Origin: Cytophagales bacterium UBA2561
GTDB taxonomy: Bacteria > Bacteroidota > Bacteroidia > Cytophagales > Thermoflexibacteraceae
DNA: 64,000 nt
Direction: 5' to 3'
Assembly (NCBI GenBank): GCA_002340355.1
Contig: DDLX01000027.1
Coordinates: 1 to 64,000, forward strand
How positions within the stretch are numbered: position 1 is the stretch's first letter; each line of letters opens with the position of its first letter. Of this stretch, positions 43,848-53,332 are shown piece after piece. The position numbers were made by a program, and so were the translations under genes. Under the pieces are notes generated by a model that was given only the letters and a program-made list of their open reading frames with translations, was not told the origin of the DNA and made no database searches.

Positions 43848-44519
43848 ATGACTCTGAAGAATGTCATCTTGGCGGGAGCAACAGGTATGATTGGTGGACT
43901 GATTTTGAAGTATTGCCTAGAAAGCGAATACGTCCAAAAAGTTACAAGTATTGTCCGCAAACCGTCCTCAATCCAACATCCGAAACTCCATGAAATCATT
44001 CATCACGATTTTACAAATTATGATGAAATTGCCTCTCATTTTGAAAATCAAGACGTAACCCTTTTTTGTATAGGAGTTTATACGGGATCAGTTTCGAGAG
44101 AGATATTCCGAAAAATCACGGTTGATTTTCCTATAAATTTGGCAAAAAAAATCCATGAAAAAAGTCCAAACTCTGATTTTATACTTTTGAGTGGTGCAGG
44201 AGCTGACCGCTCCGAAAAAAGCAAAATGATGTTTGCATTAGACAAAGGAATCGCTGAAAATCAATTGACTAAGATTGGATTTCAAAACTTCTATGCTTTT
44301 CGACCTTCTTATATCTATCCTGTTGAACCACGACCAGAGCCTAATTTCTCCTATCAATTAATGCGTTTTCTTTACAAGCCCTTAATCCGACCTTTTGGGA
44401 AAAAATATAGTATTACTTCAGTAGAATTGGCACAAGCTATGTTTCAGGTAGGTATTTTTGGTTCAGAGTTGAAAATCCTTGAAAATGCAGATATCCTCAA
44501 AGTTTTAAACAAAAATTAA
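43848..44519 (+). CDS. NAD(P)-binding atypical SDR-like protein
   Basis: 223 residues. Rossmann start NVILAGATGMIGGLILKYCL (TGxxGxxG type), then an extended-SDR-like core: VTLFCIGVYTG, FILLSGAGADRSEK, and FYAFRPSYIYPVEPRP. This resembles the HTATIP2/YbjT group of atypical SDRs, which bind NADPH and often act as sensors or reductases of unknown substrate. The active-site Tyr is not clearly placed. Followed 33 bases later by the metal hydrolase gene, so probably an operon. Confidence 0.82.
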   Translation: MTLKNVILAGATGMIGGLILKYCLESEYVQKVTSIVRKPSSIQHPKLHEIIHHDFTNYDEIASHFENQDVTLFCIGVYTGSVSREIFRKITVDFPINLAKKIHEKSPNSDFILLSGAGADRSEKSKMMFALDKGIAENQLTKIGFQNFYAFRPSYIYPVEPRPEPNFSYQLMRFLYKPLIRPFGKKYSITSVELAQAMFQVGIFGSELKILENADILKVLNKN

Positions 44520-44552
44520 GCCTCAAGCATTAATTAGAACGGTATAAAAACA

Positions 44553-45683
44553 ATGAACAAATTAAAAAAAATAGCGAAAATGATAGGATTAGCCCTTGGT
44601 ATTTTGATTGTGTCGTTGGTCATTACAGTAACCCTTTTTATGAATTTGAGTCCTGAATTTGGCGGTTCAGCAACCTCCCAACAAAAGATAAAATATGCCG
44701 AATCGGGGCATTATAAAGATGGCAAATTTGTGAACCAAGTTCCTACCTCGATGAGTTTTGATTTCAAGACTACTCTTGAATTTTTTAAGAAAGATCCGAA
44801 ACGTCAGCCTTCTGAAAATATTGAAACTCAACAGATTGATTCCTTAGAAATTATCAATAAACCTGAAGACAAGACCCGTCTAACATGGTTCGGGCATTCG
44901 GCATTTTTGTTAGAAATTGATGATAAAAATATTTTGCTTGATCCTATGTTGGGCAAAGTCCCCTCCCCTACTCCTTGGTTCGGAGCTAGACGATATAGCC
45001 GAACCTTACCCATTGAAATTGAGAAGCTTCCCTTTATTGATGCCGTTATTTTATCACATGACCATTACGACCATCTGGATTATGGTTCAATTATGAAACT
45101 CAAGGATAAAGTAGGAAACTTTTATATGCCTTTGGGGGTAGGAAATCACTTACGAAGTTGGGGAATTGCAGAGGAAAAAATTCACGAACTAAATTGGTGG
45201 GATGAGGTGCAACTTAATGGAACCCAGTTTGTTTGTACTCCTGCTCGTCACTTTTCAGGAAGAGGGATTCTTGACCAAAAAAGTACGTTCTGGGGTTCTT
45301 GGGTGATTTTGGGCAAAAATGATAAGGTCTATTTTAGTGGTGATGGTGGATATGCTCCTCATTTTAAGGAAATTGGAGAAAAATTTGGCGGATTCGATCT
45401 TGCTTTGATGGAATGTGGACAGTATAATAAAAGCTGGAGTGATATTCACATGATGCCCGAAGAAACAGCACAGGCTGGTGTAGATGTAAAAGCTAAAGTG
45501 ATGATGCCAATTCATTGGGGTGCGTTTACATTGGCACTACATAGCTGGACAGATCCGATTGAGCGAGTTTCTAAAAAGGCAAAAGAATTAAATTTAAGCT
45601 TAATAACACCTAAAATTGGTGAGCCAGTTGTCTTAAAATCAAATGATTATCCACAAACAAATTGGTGGAAAAATTATCAATAA
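44553..45683 (+). CDS. Metallo-beta-lactamase-fold hydrolase, NAPE-PLD-like
   Basis: 376 residues with one N-terminal membrane helix (about 10-30). The metal site SHDHYDHLD is complete, and further blocks LTWFGHSAFLLEI, CTPARHFSGRG, VYFSGDGGYAPHF and VMMPIHWGAFTLALHSW match the group including N-acylphosphatidylethanolamine phospholipase D and UlaG-like enzymes. A lipid or lactone ester substrate is plausible, not shown. It is the second gene of a pair with the NAD(P)-binding protein and ends before a hairpin at 45785. Confidence 0.9.
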   Translation: MNKLKKIAKMIGLALGILIVSLVITVTLFMNLSPEFGGSATSQQKIKYAESGHYKDGKFVNQVPTSMSFDFKTTLEFFKKDPKRQPSENIETQQIDSLEIINKPEDKTRLTWFGHSAFLLEIDDKNILLDPMLGKVPSPTPWFGARRYSRTLPIEIEKLPFIDAVILSHDHYDHLDYGSIMKLKDKVGNFYMPLGVGNHLRSWGIAEEKIHELNWWDEVQLNGTQFVCTPARHFSGRGILDQKSTFWGSWVILGKNDKVYFSGDGGYAPHFKEIGEKFGGFDLALMECGQYNKSWSDIHMMPEETAQAGVDVKAKVMMPIHWGAFTLALHSWTDPIERVSKKAKELNLSLITPKIGEPVVLKSNDYPQTNWWKNYQ

Positions 45684-45784
45684 ATTTAGACTTGTAGATT
45701 ATAAAATTTTTCTTATTTTTGTTGGTTTAAGTTAGTGTAAGCGTTGGTTCAGTCTATTATTTCAAGCGGATAACCTATTTTAAT

Positions 45785-45822
45785 ATAACCCTTATCAGGC
45801 TTATTAATCTGATTTAGGGTTA
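45785..45822 (+). terminator. Hairpin after the NAPE-PLD-like gene
   Basis: ATAACCCT pairs with AGGGTTAT and, inside, ATCAG pairs with CTGAT. It lies 100 bases after the stop, so it is either a terminator or part of the next gene's leader. Confidence 0.6.
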
Positions 45823-45891
45823 TGTAATTTTAATACAAATTTAACGAGTTTTTCGTTAATACCTAAGCTTATCAAATCCAAAATAACAAGA

Positions 45892-46299
45892 ATGAAAACT
45901 GTTTACGAGAGTAAATTTAAAGTAGTATTAGCTGATGAGGAACACCAATTACTTTACAAGATATGGTCAGTAGAAACTAAGGTAATGACCGATGAAGAAT
46001 TTAAATATGAAATGACTCAATACGGTATCCTAGTAGCTAAATACAAGCCTACCAAGGAATTAGTGAGTATGGTAGATTTTGATTTTACCATAAAAGTTGA
46101 ACTACAGAATTGGGTAAGTAATACCATTTTTGCTATTTATGATTTAGTAGGTTTGAAGTATGCTGCTTTTGTTAATAGCCCCGAATTGATTCCATAACTT
46201 TCATTAGAACAAGCCATGGAAGAAGGAGATGGTGCAAAACTCCAGAAACGCTATTTTAATTCTGAACAAGAAGCCTTTGACTGGATTTTAAATATTTAA
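45892..46299 (+). pseudogene. SpoIIAA/STAS-like small protein with an in-frame TAA
   Basis: The frame starts MKTVYESKFKVVLADEEHQL and continues LLYKIWSVETKVMTDEEFK. It stops at TAA 46195-46197 after SPELIP (101 codons). The same frame then reads LSLEQAMEEGDGAKLQKRYF and NSEQEAFDWILNI and ends at 46297-46299. The joined product of 135 residues closely matches the size and shape of the protein at 47488 and of other Bacteroidota STAS-like proteins, whose C-terminus has the form RxFxxxxEAxxWL. A CAA to TAA change is the simplest explanation. The truncated protein would lose its last helix. Family assignment is by pattern, not by a search. Confidence 0.75.
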
Positions 46300-46377
46300 A
46301 GGTATTTATTCCTAAGCTATTTTCATAAATTTATCTAGTGTACCATAGTTATTCTGGGTTCTTTTTAGGCTTTTTTT

Positions 46378-46385
46378 TATCTTTG
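46378..46385 (+). promoter_or_regulatory. Candidate -7 box for the TerB-like gene
   Basis: TATCTTTG fits TAnnTTTG, 83 bases upstream of the start. The -33 element is imperfect (CTG). Confidence 0.4.
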
Positions 46386-46468
46386 TTCACCGAGTTTTTT
46401 GGAAAAACAAACATACAATCATACAAAATTCACTGCTGATTATATTATTTTGAAACTCAGACATCCTT

Positions 46469-47467
46469 ATGGCAAATATCATTCAAGCTTCTCCTATCGC
46501 CAAGTCAATTTATGGTTATACGAGTGCATCCTTAGATTCGTGGTGTAATTATGGATACGCCTTACTCATAATTGCAGGTGCAGATGGGAAAGTGTCTGAT
46601 GAAGAAATGGACTGGCTTTTAAGTGTCCATGAAAAAATGTTACAAGCTCCCGGAGAAGTCATTGAAGCCCTAAGCACGTTTGATTTTCGAGAAGTTAATT
46701 TAGAAGATATTCTGCCCAAGATCTCGTTTGATGTTCCGATTGATTACCGCCGAACCCTCATTTATGATGCGATAAAAATGTCGTATGCTGACCGCGATTT
46801 TGCTGATGACGAACGCCGTGCAGTTCACAAAGCTGCCCGTTTATTAAATGTCAAACCCGAAATTGAGCAAACTATTGAAGAAATTATCAATATGGAGCGA
46901 GCGACTGATAGAATGCGACGCTTGGTTTTGCATATTGACCCTGCTTATAAAGAACTTGGGGCTACCGTAGAAAGTGAAATTGTTGATAGTTTAAGTTTGT
47001 TTTTAAAAACCAATTTTGAAGGTTTAAGTGATCAAGCAGTAGATTCTCTTGCAGATTATGGCAAAGCTCTTTTGACGATTGCAGGAGCAGATGGAGAAGT
47101 TTCAGAAGAAGAGACCAGATGGCTTCATGACTATTTCATGATAATTGATGATGAAACAGGTGAAGATGCTCTTGAAGAGTTAGAAGATTTTGACTATCAA
47201 AATGCTGATCTCGCCAGTATCTTACATGACCTAGACTCTGAGGATATTACAGGGAAAGTTCGTTCAAGTTTACGTAGAACCTTGCTTTATAGTGCAATAC
47301 AAATGGCAAAAGCAGATCAGGATTATGCACTACATGAACAAGAAACTGTCGAAAAGGCGCGCAAATTATTAAATATTGACCCCATTACTGTTCGAATGAT
47401 TCATGGTTTAATCGAAACAGAAGAATCTATCGAAACGATGCGAAAAGCTATTTTTGAGAAAATATAA
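46469..47467 (+). CDS. Tandem TerB-like domain protein
   Basis: 332 residues made of two similar halves. Each has an acidic calcium-binding-like start (LLIIAGADGKVSDEEMDWL at about 31-49 and LLTIAGADGEVSEEETRWL at about 200-218). Each has a second block near its end (AIKMSYADRDFADDERRAVH and AIQMAKADQDYALHEQETV). This is the TerB/tellurite-resistance-like helical fold. TerB domains act near membranes in stress and conflict complexes with metal binding, but free-standing tandem forms have no proven role. No signal peptide, so cytoplasmic. It lies between two STAS-like genes. Confidence 0.88.
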   Translation: MANIIQASPIAKSIYGYTSASLDSWCNYGYALLIIAGADGKVSDEEMDWLLSVHEKMLQAPGEVIEALSTFDFREVNLEDILPKISFDVPIDYRRTLIYDAIKMSYADRDFADDERRAVHKAARLLNVKPEIEQTIEEIINMERATDRMRRLVLHIDPAYKELGATVESEIVDSLSLFLKTNFEGLSDQAVDSLADYGKALLTIAGADGEVSEEETRWLHDYFMIIDDETGEDALEELEDFDYQNADLASILHDLDSEDITGKVRSSLRRTLLYSAIQMAKADQDYALHEQETVEKARKLLNIDPITVRMIHGLIETEESIETMRKAIFEKI

Positions 47468-47487
47468 CACCAAATTTAAGCGAGTTT

Positions 47488-47904
47488 CTAAGACTGCGTT
47501 AGAATTTCTTCAGCAAGTTGTTTAGCTTCTGTCAAACTCCTAACCGTGATAAAAATCAATTTGGAATGTTCACGTGCTTCATCTAATAGCACATTTAAGG
47601 AAGCTTGTCCCATACAATGCTCGGAATCTACAAGAACTTCAGCAATTAATCCATTTTTTTGAGCTTTTGGATACCAAAATTGATTGATATAGTCTTGAGT
47701 TGATAATGGAATGGTTTCTAATGTCGAACAATCTGAAATCATGACTTTTATTTGATGAGTTTTTAGATACTCTTGGGCAATGTCTAATGCTGTTTGTATT
47801 TCAGTTTCATTCTCCCAAAAACCCTTCCAAGCACAATACACTGTTTGTGAAATTTTATGGTCATAATACTTGAGTGTCAAATATTTATTTTCAAAGATAG
47901 GCAT
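47488..47904 (-). CDS. SpoIIAA/STAS-like protein
   Basis: 138 residues, cytoplasmic. The layout (YLTLKYYDHKISQTVYCAWK, then IKVMISDCSTLETIPLSTQD, then a helix and a last strand with LIFITVRSLTEAKQLAEEIL) fits the small STAS-like proteins abundant in Cytophagales. They may serve as phosphorylatable switches for SpoIIE phosphatases such as those at 30491 and 59903; that link is inference. It resembles the interrupted gene at 45892 in size and plan. Opposite strand to the TerB gene, 20 bases apart, convergent. Confidence 0.7.
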   Translation of the reverse strand: MPIFENKYLTLKYYDHKISQTVYCAWKGFWENETEIQTALDIAQEYLKTHQIKVMISDCSTLETIPLSTQDYINQFWYPKAQKNGLIAEVLVDSEHCMGQASLNVLLDEAREHSKLIFITVRSLTEAKQLAEEILTQS

Positions 47905-48137
47905 GATTTCAGATTTTAATAAATTTTAGTAAAACATAAAACTTTATCTTGAATATACACATATTATCTATTTAAGGACTTTATTCAAAAAAAGTTTATC
48001 AGAGAGTTCCTTCAAAAGCAATTTATCTCAATTTTTTTTACCTCAAAAATACCTCCTGTTTTGTTTGTAAATTAAAATATTTCTTCCTACATTTTCTCTT
48101 AAAAAAGCAATATTAAATCACAAAACCTTTTCGAATC

Positions 48138-50363
48138 ATGCACTTTAGACGGCTTTTAGTTTTTGGATTTTACCTTTTAGTTTTAAGTTTAAATGCTCAA
48201 AATCAATGGTTTCTGGTTATGCGTGAAGGAAATTATCCTCAAAGTTATCAGTTTACTGAAGAATTTCCTGCCGAGTACATCCGTACCGAATGGCGCAAAG
48301 GAAATCGAGTTACCAATATGTCATATGGTGATAGTAAATGGATGGTGGTCATGTCAGGCAATTCGGACTATACCACTCAAAGTTATAAACTTAGTGAAGC
48401 CTATCCAGGAGAGTGGATTAGCCAAAAATGGGACGAGGGATATGCTATTACACATCTAGGCTTTGGGGATAATCAGTGGGCAATTGTGATGTCCAAAGGC
48501 TCTAACTTGTATGGAAATGCTTGGGCAACAAGAAGTTATTTCCCTGAAAATTATATTTCAACCAAATGGGACGAAGGACGAGATATTGTTCATCTGGCTT
48601 ATGGAAGTGGAGAATGGGCAGTTGTTTTATCAAAAGGAGTGGGGTTTTTGAACCAAAAATATATCCAGAGTGAGAATTATCCTAATGACTGGATAAAAAA
48701 CCAATATAATCAAGATTATAATATCACAGCAGTAGGACACGGAGAAACAGACTGGGTAGTAATTATGTCTCAATTAGCTGAAGGTCAATTAGCTGAAACC
48801 TGTGGAACTCGTGACGAATTTCCCTCTCAATTTATTAAGGACGAGTGGGATAATGGCAAACGAATCGTGGTTTTACAGTCTGATTATCATTTTGACAACT
48901 CTTCACAATATAAGGATTGGTACGAAAAGGGAAATCAAGCCTATCAAAAAGGAGATTATGAGGAATCTATACAATATTATACCCAAGCTATTGATTTACA
49001 GCCAAATAATTCCGAAGCCTACAATGCCAGAGGTTGGTCAAAATACTTATTGAAACAATATCAGGGAGCAATATTAGATGCTACAAAATCTTTGCAAATC
49101 AACCCAAAACATTACACCTACCATACACGTGGAGCAGCTTATATCGAAATGCAACATTACAACAAAGCGATTCAAGATTTAACTAAAGCGATTCAACTCT
49201 ATCCAGAAGATCACCTTTATTTTTCGGATAGAGCCAAAGCCTATGCACAAAATGGATTGTATCAAAAAGCCATTTCAGATTATCAGGAAGCCAAACAATT
49301 AAATCCGAAAGAAAGCCATATTTACGAAAATAAAATTAGTAATCTCCGACATAAAACAATTGAAAATCAGGCTCCTGAAATTACTTGGGATTTTCCAACT
49401 CGCCGTCTCACGATCTCCAAATCGCCTACCGTAGGTATAAAAGCCTGTATTAGTTCCATTGCCCCAATTAGAGACTATCAAGTGCTTGTTAATGGACAAA
49501 GCTATACAACAAGAGGATTTGAGATTGTAGGAGTTTGTGATAAAAATATTGATCAGAAAATTAAGCTAAAATCGGGTAAAAATTACATTAAAATTATTGT
49601 TAAAACAGCCACTAAAACCACTACTTCTGAGGAACGTGTCATCCAATATACAGGACAAACGGGCGGTAATTATCATGCACTTTTGATTGCAGCAGAAGAC
49701 TATCAAGATGATAATATTAAAGATTTGGATAATCCAATTCAAGATGCGGAAAACCTAAAACGTATTTTGCAGTCAAATTATACGTTTTCACCTCATAATA
49801 TTACATTATTAAAAAATCCCAAAAAGGATGATATTTTGAATACTTTAATGAACTTACAAGATAATCTTAAACAGAAAGACCACCTTTTAATCTTTTATGC
49901 AGGACATGGAACACTCAAAAATAATGTAGGATATTGGTTACCTACAGATGCTCATAAGACCAATCGTTTAAAGTGGTTTTCTAATTCAGAATTAACTGAT
50001 TATGTGAAAGGTATTAAAGCTGGACATACTTTAGTAATTACAGATGCTTGTTTTAGCGGTTCGATTGTAACAGGACTTTCACGAGATCTTAATCAAGTAG
50101 TTTGTGAAGCAATGGAAAAACTACCAAGTCGGCGAGCCATGTCAAGCGGTGCCCTCTCAACCGTTCCTGATAATAGTGTTTTTATGAAATATTTACTAAA
50201 AAAATTACGTGATAATTTTGATTCTTGTTTGAGTGCCGAAGACCTTTATGCTCAGCTCAAAAAAGCCGTCATTTATAATAGCCCAAATCAACAAGTCCCT
50301 CAATTTGGCGTATTACCAATGACAGGTGATGAAGGGGGAAATTTTATTTTTAAACGCCGATAA
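48138..50363 (+). CDS. Secreted caspase-like (C14) protease with N-terminal beta-repeats and TPRs
   Basis: 741 residues. Signal peptide (MHFRRLLVFGFYLLVLSLNA). Residues about 22-245 hold five repeats of about 44 residues with the pattern WxVxMSxG...Y...FPxxWIxxKWDEGYxITHLxxGxxxW, the repeat type named DUF7477. Four TPR units follow (about 258-395), then a linker beta-domain, then a caspase-like domain (about 510-741). His590 (IFYAGHGTLKNN) and Cys638 (ITDACFSGSIV) form the catalytic dyad, so it should be active. Bacterial caspases cut after a basic or acidic residue and many act in cell death or defence. A secreted location points rather to envelope or extracellular work. Its own transcription unit is likely. 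Confidence 0.92.
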   Translation: MHFRRLLVFGFYLLVLSLNAQNQWFLVMREGNYPQSYQFTEEFPAEYIRTEWRKGNRVTNMSYGDSKWMVVMSGNSDYTTQSYKLSEAYPGEWISQKWDEGYAITHLGFGDNQWAIVMSKGSNLYGNAWATRSYFPENYISTKWDEGRDIVHLAYGSGEWAVVLSKGVGFLNQKYIQSENYPNDWIKNQYNQDYNITAVGHGETDWVVIMSQLAEGQLAETCGTRDEFPSQFIKDEWDNGKRIVVLQSDYHFDNSSQYKDWYEKGNQAYQKGDYEESIQYYTQAIDLQPNNSEAYNARGWSKYLLKQYQGAILDATKSLQINPKHYTYHTRGAAYIEMQHYNKAIQDLTKAIQLYPEDHLYFSDRAKAYAQNGLYQKAISDYQEAKQLNPKESHIYENKISNLRHKTIENQAPEITWDFPTRRLTISKSPTVGIKACISSIAPIRDYQVLVNGQSYTTRGFEIVGVCDKNIDQKIKLKSGKNYIKIIVKTATKTTTSEERVIQYTGQTGGNYHALLIAAEDYQDDNIKDLDNPIQDAENLKRILQSNYTFSPHNITLLKNPKKDDILNTLMNLQDNLKQKDHLLIFYAGHGTLKNNVGYWLPTDAHKTNRLKWFSNSELTDYVKGIKAGHTLVITDACFSGSIVTGLSRDLNQVVCEAMEKLPSRRAMSSGALSTVPDNSVFMKYLLKKLRDNFDSCLSAEDLYAQLKKAVIYNSPNQQVPQFGVLPMTGDEGGNFIFKRR

Positions 50364-50806
50364 TAGATCTTATTACGAATTTATTTTTATTGATGTTGTA
50401 ACCAAATGACACCAACAAAAACAGTTTATTTGCTGGAAAATTAAATTTCTATGTAAGTTAACTCATTTACCTTATGAAATATAGTAATATTTAGTTTATA
50501 AAATACTGTTTATCAGTTATTAGACTAAATTTTGCTTTATTTATAGATACCACTAACCTACAATTTATGACGATGTTTTGGAGTAATATTTGAGTTTTTG
50601 AAAAAAGATGTACCTTTGATCAAAGATTATCATATATTTTTATGACGCTCAAAGTTTACATTTTAATATTGTTCAGATGAGCTTGGTTTTCAAGTATTTA
50701 TTTATTTTTCTTATAGAAGGATTAGCAAGTATGAGTGTATACTGTTACATTCTAAGTATCATAATCTTAAAAGTTATAATTCAGAATTAAACTCATAATT
50801 TAAAAG
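50364..50806. other. Intergenic region, no gene seen
   Basis: AT-rich. A TACCTTTG box at 50611-50618 matches the -7 consensus and could start transcription of the DUF423 gene 190 bases downstream. The adjoining ATCAAAG makes it a small palindrome like the arms of the hairpin family. Confidence 0.4.
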
Positions 50807-51181
50807 ATGGCAAAATTATTTCTTTTTTTAGGCGCAATTTTAGCAGGTTTGTCCGTAGCCATTGGTGCGTTTGGAGCGCATGGTTTGCGTGAACTATTAG
50901 CAGAAAGCGGACGAGTAGAAACTTTTGAAACTGCTGTAAAATACCAATTTTATCATGCACTTGGTCTATTATTTTTAGGATTGCTCATTTTGCAAAAAAA
51001 TGCTTCTATTTTTATTTATTCAGGATGGTTTTTATTATTTGGCACAATTATTTTTTCAGGAACACTATATATTCTCTGTGTAACCAACAAAACATGGCTT
51101 GGTGCAATTACCCCCATTGGAGGAACAGCTATGCTAATCGGCTGGGGAATGTTAGCTTGGGGAATTTTACAAAAATTCTAA
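50807..51181 (+). CDS. DUF423 family membrane protein
   Basis: 124 residues with four transmembrane segments. Family hallmarks are VAIGAFGAHGLRELL near the N-terminus, FETAVKYQFYHALGLLFLGL and FSGTLYILCVTN, ITPIGGTAMLIGW. Function unknown across bacteria (YwdK/YgdD type). It precedes the sensor gene by 91 bases on the same strand. Confidence 0.95.
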   Translation: MAKLFLFLGAILAGLSVAIGAFGAHGLRELLAESGRVETFETAVKYQFYHALGLLFLGLLILQKNASIFIYSGWFLLFGTIIFSGTLYILCVTNKTWLGAITPIGGTAMLIGWGMLAWGILQKF

Positions 51182-51272
51182 AACCCATTCTTTAAGTATT
51201 ATAACAAATTGACTATCAGTAAATTGTTTTTTTAGATTAAAGTCTAATCCAAAAATAAATACGAAAAGTAGT

Positions 51273-53219
51273 ATGCGGATTTTTACGAATCATGTACGGA
51301 TATCAGAAGGGGTACAGATTTTTTTTATTGCACTTATTTTACTCAAGTTGGCTCTTTTTGGAGTTGCATTTTACAGTTTTGAGGTAGGTGGTACTAAAAA
51401 CAATAAACAAGTTATTGAAGCATCTAATACCCAATTAATTGGAGACATTTCACTTTATGCCCAAAAAATTTCTGTTCATGATTTGCCAGCTTATAGTAAC
51501 CTCCAAACTTCTTCTCAGCAACTCATTAATCAGTTAGGAATTCTAAAACATGGAGGGCTATTAGAAAATAATAATCAGATTATTGCGTCTGATAAAGTGC
51601 ATACCACTCTATTAGGCTATATGATGCAACTCTCAAAAGAAATCCAACGGGATGGTGATTTGTTATATCGCCTTTCTTTTCGTGCTGATTCTTTGGGGCA
51701 TCAATATCTAAGGTCTGATATTAATTATGCAAAACAAGCTTTTTTTCTTCAAAAAATTGCAGAGAATACCAGTAATTTACGCATGTCTAACCAACAATTG
51801 ATGACATCTTACAAACAAAAACGAATTGATAATGAAAAGGTTAAGCGTACTGCAATTGTATTATTTTTTGTCATTAGTTTTATTATCACTATCTTAATTT
51901 ATCGATGGGTCATCAAACAATTAGTTTTGCCTATCCAAAGAACAAAACAACTATCTGAGGGCTTGATCAATGGAAATTTAAACTTGAACTTTAACTCCTT
52001 ACCTCAAGATGAGATTGGTCATATTATCCGAAATTTGGAGTTATTCACTCAACAATTAAGTCAGGCGACAAATTTTGCCACCGAAATAGGACAAGGAAAT
52101 TTTGAAACTTCATTTGAATCAGCTAGCCAAGATGACCGTCTTGGAAAAGCCCTACTCGAAATGCGAGAAAACCTCAAAATTTCAACTCAAACCGACCGAG
52201 TTAGGCGAAGAGCAAATGAAGGAATTGCTTTATTTAATGATTTACTAAATAATATCCCTGAGAATGAACAGGAATTTGGCTACCAGATGATTTCAACTTT
52301 AGTTAAGTTTCTGGAAGCTAATCAAGGAGGATTCTATGTATTAGAAGAAGAGGAAGAAAACTTATTTCTTTCTCTAACAGCACATTATGCCTATAATAAA
52401 CGAAAGTACTTAACGCAACGAATCCCTGTTGGGACAGATATTTTAGGACAAACTGTACAAGAAAAACAAACTATTGTTACCAAAAACGTACCTCAAAATT
52501 ATATCTTAATTACTTCTGGACTTGGAGAAGCTACCCCTTCTCATTTACTAGCAGTTCCACTAGTTCATAATGGGAAAGTTTTCGGAGTTTTAGAGCTGGC
52601 TTCCTTTCAATTATTTAAACCTTATGAAGTTGAGTTCGTGGAACGAATTTCTGAAAATATTGCTTCAGTACTAGCTACGGTACGTAACAATCAGCGTATG
52701 AACAATCTACTGGAAGAATCACAAATGTACTTTGAGCAATTAACGGCACAAGAAGAAGAGTTACGCATGAATTTGGAAGAATTTACAGCAACTCAGGAGG
52801 AAAGTATGAAAAAATTGCAAGAGACCTCTAGTAAATTGAAAATCTTAGAACAAATCCAAAATACAAGTCAAGACTTTGTTTTAGTTTTAGATAAAGATTA
52901 TTGTTTAGTTCATATGAATCAGGCATTCTGTGAAGCGTACCAAGCAGGTGGGATTCAGCCTTATATTGGCATGAAAGTACTTAGTTTATTTCCTGAATCG
53001 GATAGAGAAGCACAAATTCAACGATACAGTCAAGCTTTTGAAGGTAAAAAAGTGAGAATCCGACATCGTATTCAAGAAGCACAACCTGAAACTATTTACT
53101 TCGAAACAGACTATCAACGGATTTCGGATAAAGCAGTAGTCGTTATTTCGAGAAATATTACTCATCTCAGACCTACCGACTGGCAAAAAGAATTTCCAGA
53201 AACCACAGATAAAACGTAA
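51273..53219 (+). CDS. Membrane HAMP-GAF-PAS sensor without an output domain
   Basis: 648 residues. Two transmembrane helices (about 17-36 and 192-212) enclose a helical sensor region. Then come a HAMP domain (about 213-265), a GAF domain (about 315-470, QGGFYVLEEEEENLFLSLTA), a coiled coil with EEELRMNLEEFTATQEESM, and a C-terminal PAS domain (about 525-635). I find no histidine kinase, phosphatase, GGDEF or methyl-accepting region. The coiled coil has the form that in Bacteroidota usually links GAF and PAS modules in multi-sensor kinases. It must act through a partner, possibly the SIR2-like protein encoded 113 bases downstream. Confidence 0.88.
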   Translation: MRIFTNHVRISEGVQIFFIALILLKLALFGVAFYSFEVGGTKNNKQVIEASNTQLIGDISLYAQKISVHDLPAYSNLQTSSQQLINQLGILKHGGLLENNNQIIASDKVHTTLLGYMMQLSKEIQRDGDLLYRLSFRADSLGHQYLRSDINYAKQAFFLQKIAENTSNLRMSNQQLMTSYKQKRIDNEKVKRTAIVLFFVISFIITILIYRWVIKQLVLPIQRTKQLSEGLINGNLNLNFNSLPQDEIGHIIRNLELFTQQLSQATNFATEIGQGNFETSFESASQDDRLGKALLEMRENLKISTQTDRVRRRANEGIALFNDLLNNIPENEQEFGYQMISTLVKFLEANQGGFYVLEEEEENLFLSLTAHYAYNKRKYLTQRIPVGTDILGQTVQEKQTIVTKNVPQNYILITSGLGEATPSHLLAVPLVHNGKVFGVLELASFQLFKPYEVEFVERISENIASVLATVRNNQRMNNLLEESQMYFEQLTAQEEELRMNLEEFTATQEESMKKLQETSSKLKILEQIQNTSQDFVLVLDKDYCLVHMNQAFCEAYQAGGIQPYIGMKVLSLFPESDREAQIQRYSQAFEGKKVRIRHRIQEAQPETIYFETDYQRISDKAVVVISRNITHLRPTDWQKEFPETTDKT

Positions 53220-53332
53220 AAAATGACAATTTTCCCAAAAATCTAGGGGACAAAAGTTACCTTGCAACTTCATATTGAGGAACAAAAACAAAAATTCATT
53301 TTAAAAACTGACCCTTAAACTCCTTTACATCC

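Noticed and set aside
45682..45703. Half copy of the 43354 hairpin arm (AAATTTAGACTTG) after the NAPE-PLD-like gene
   Set aside because: The returning arm is missing, so there is no structure; possibly a chance or decayed copy.
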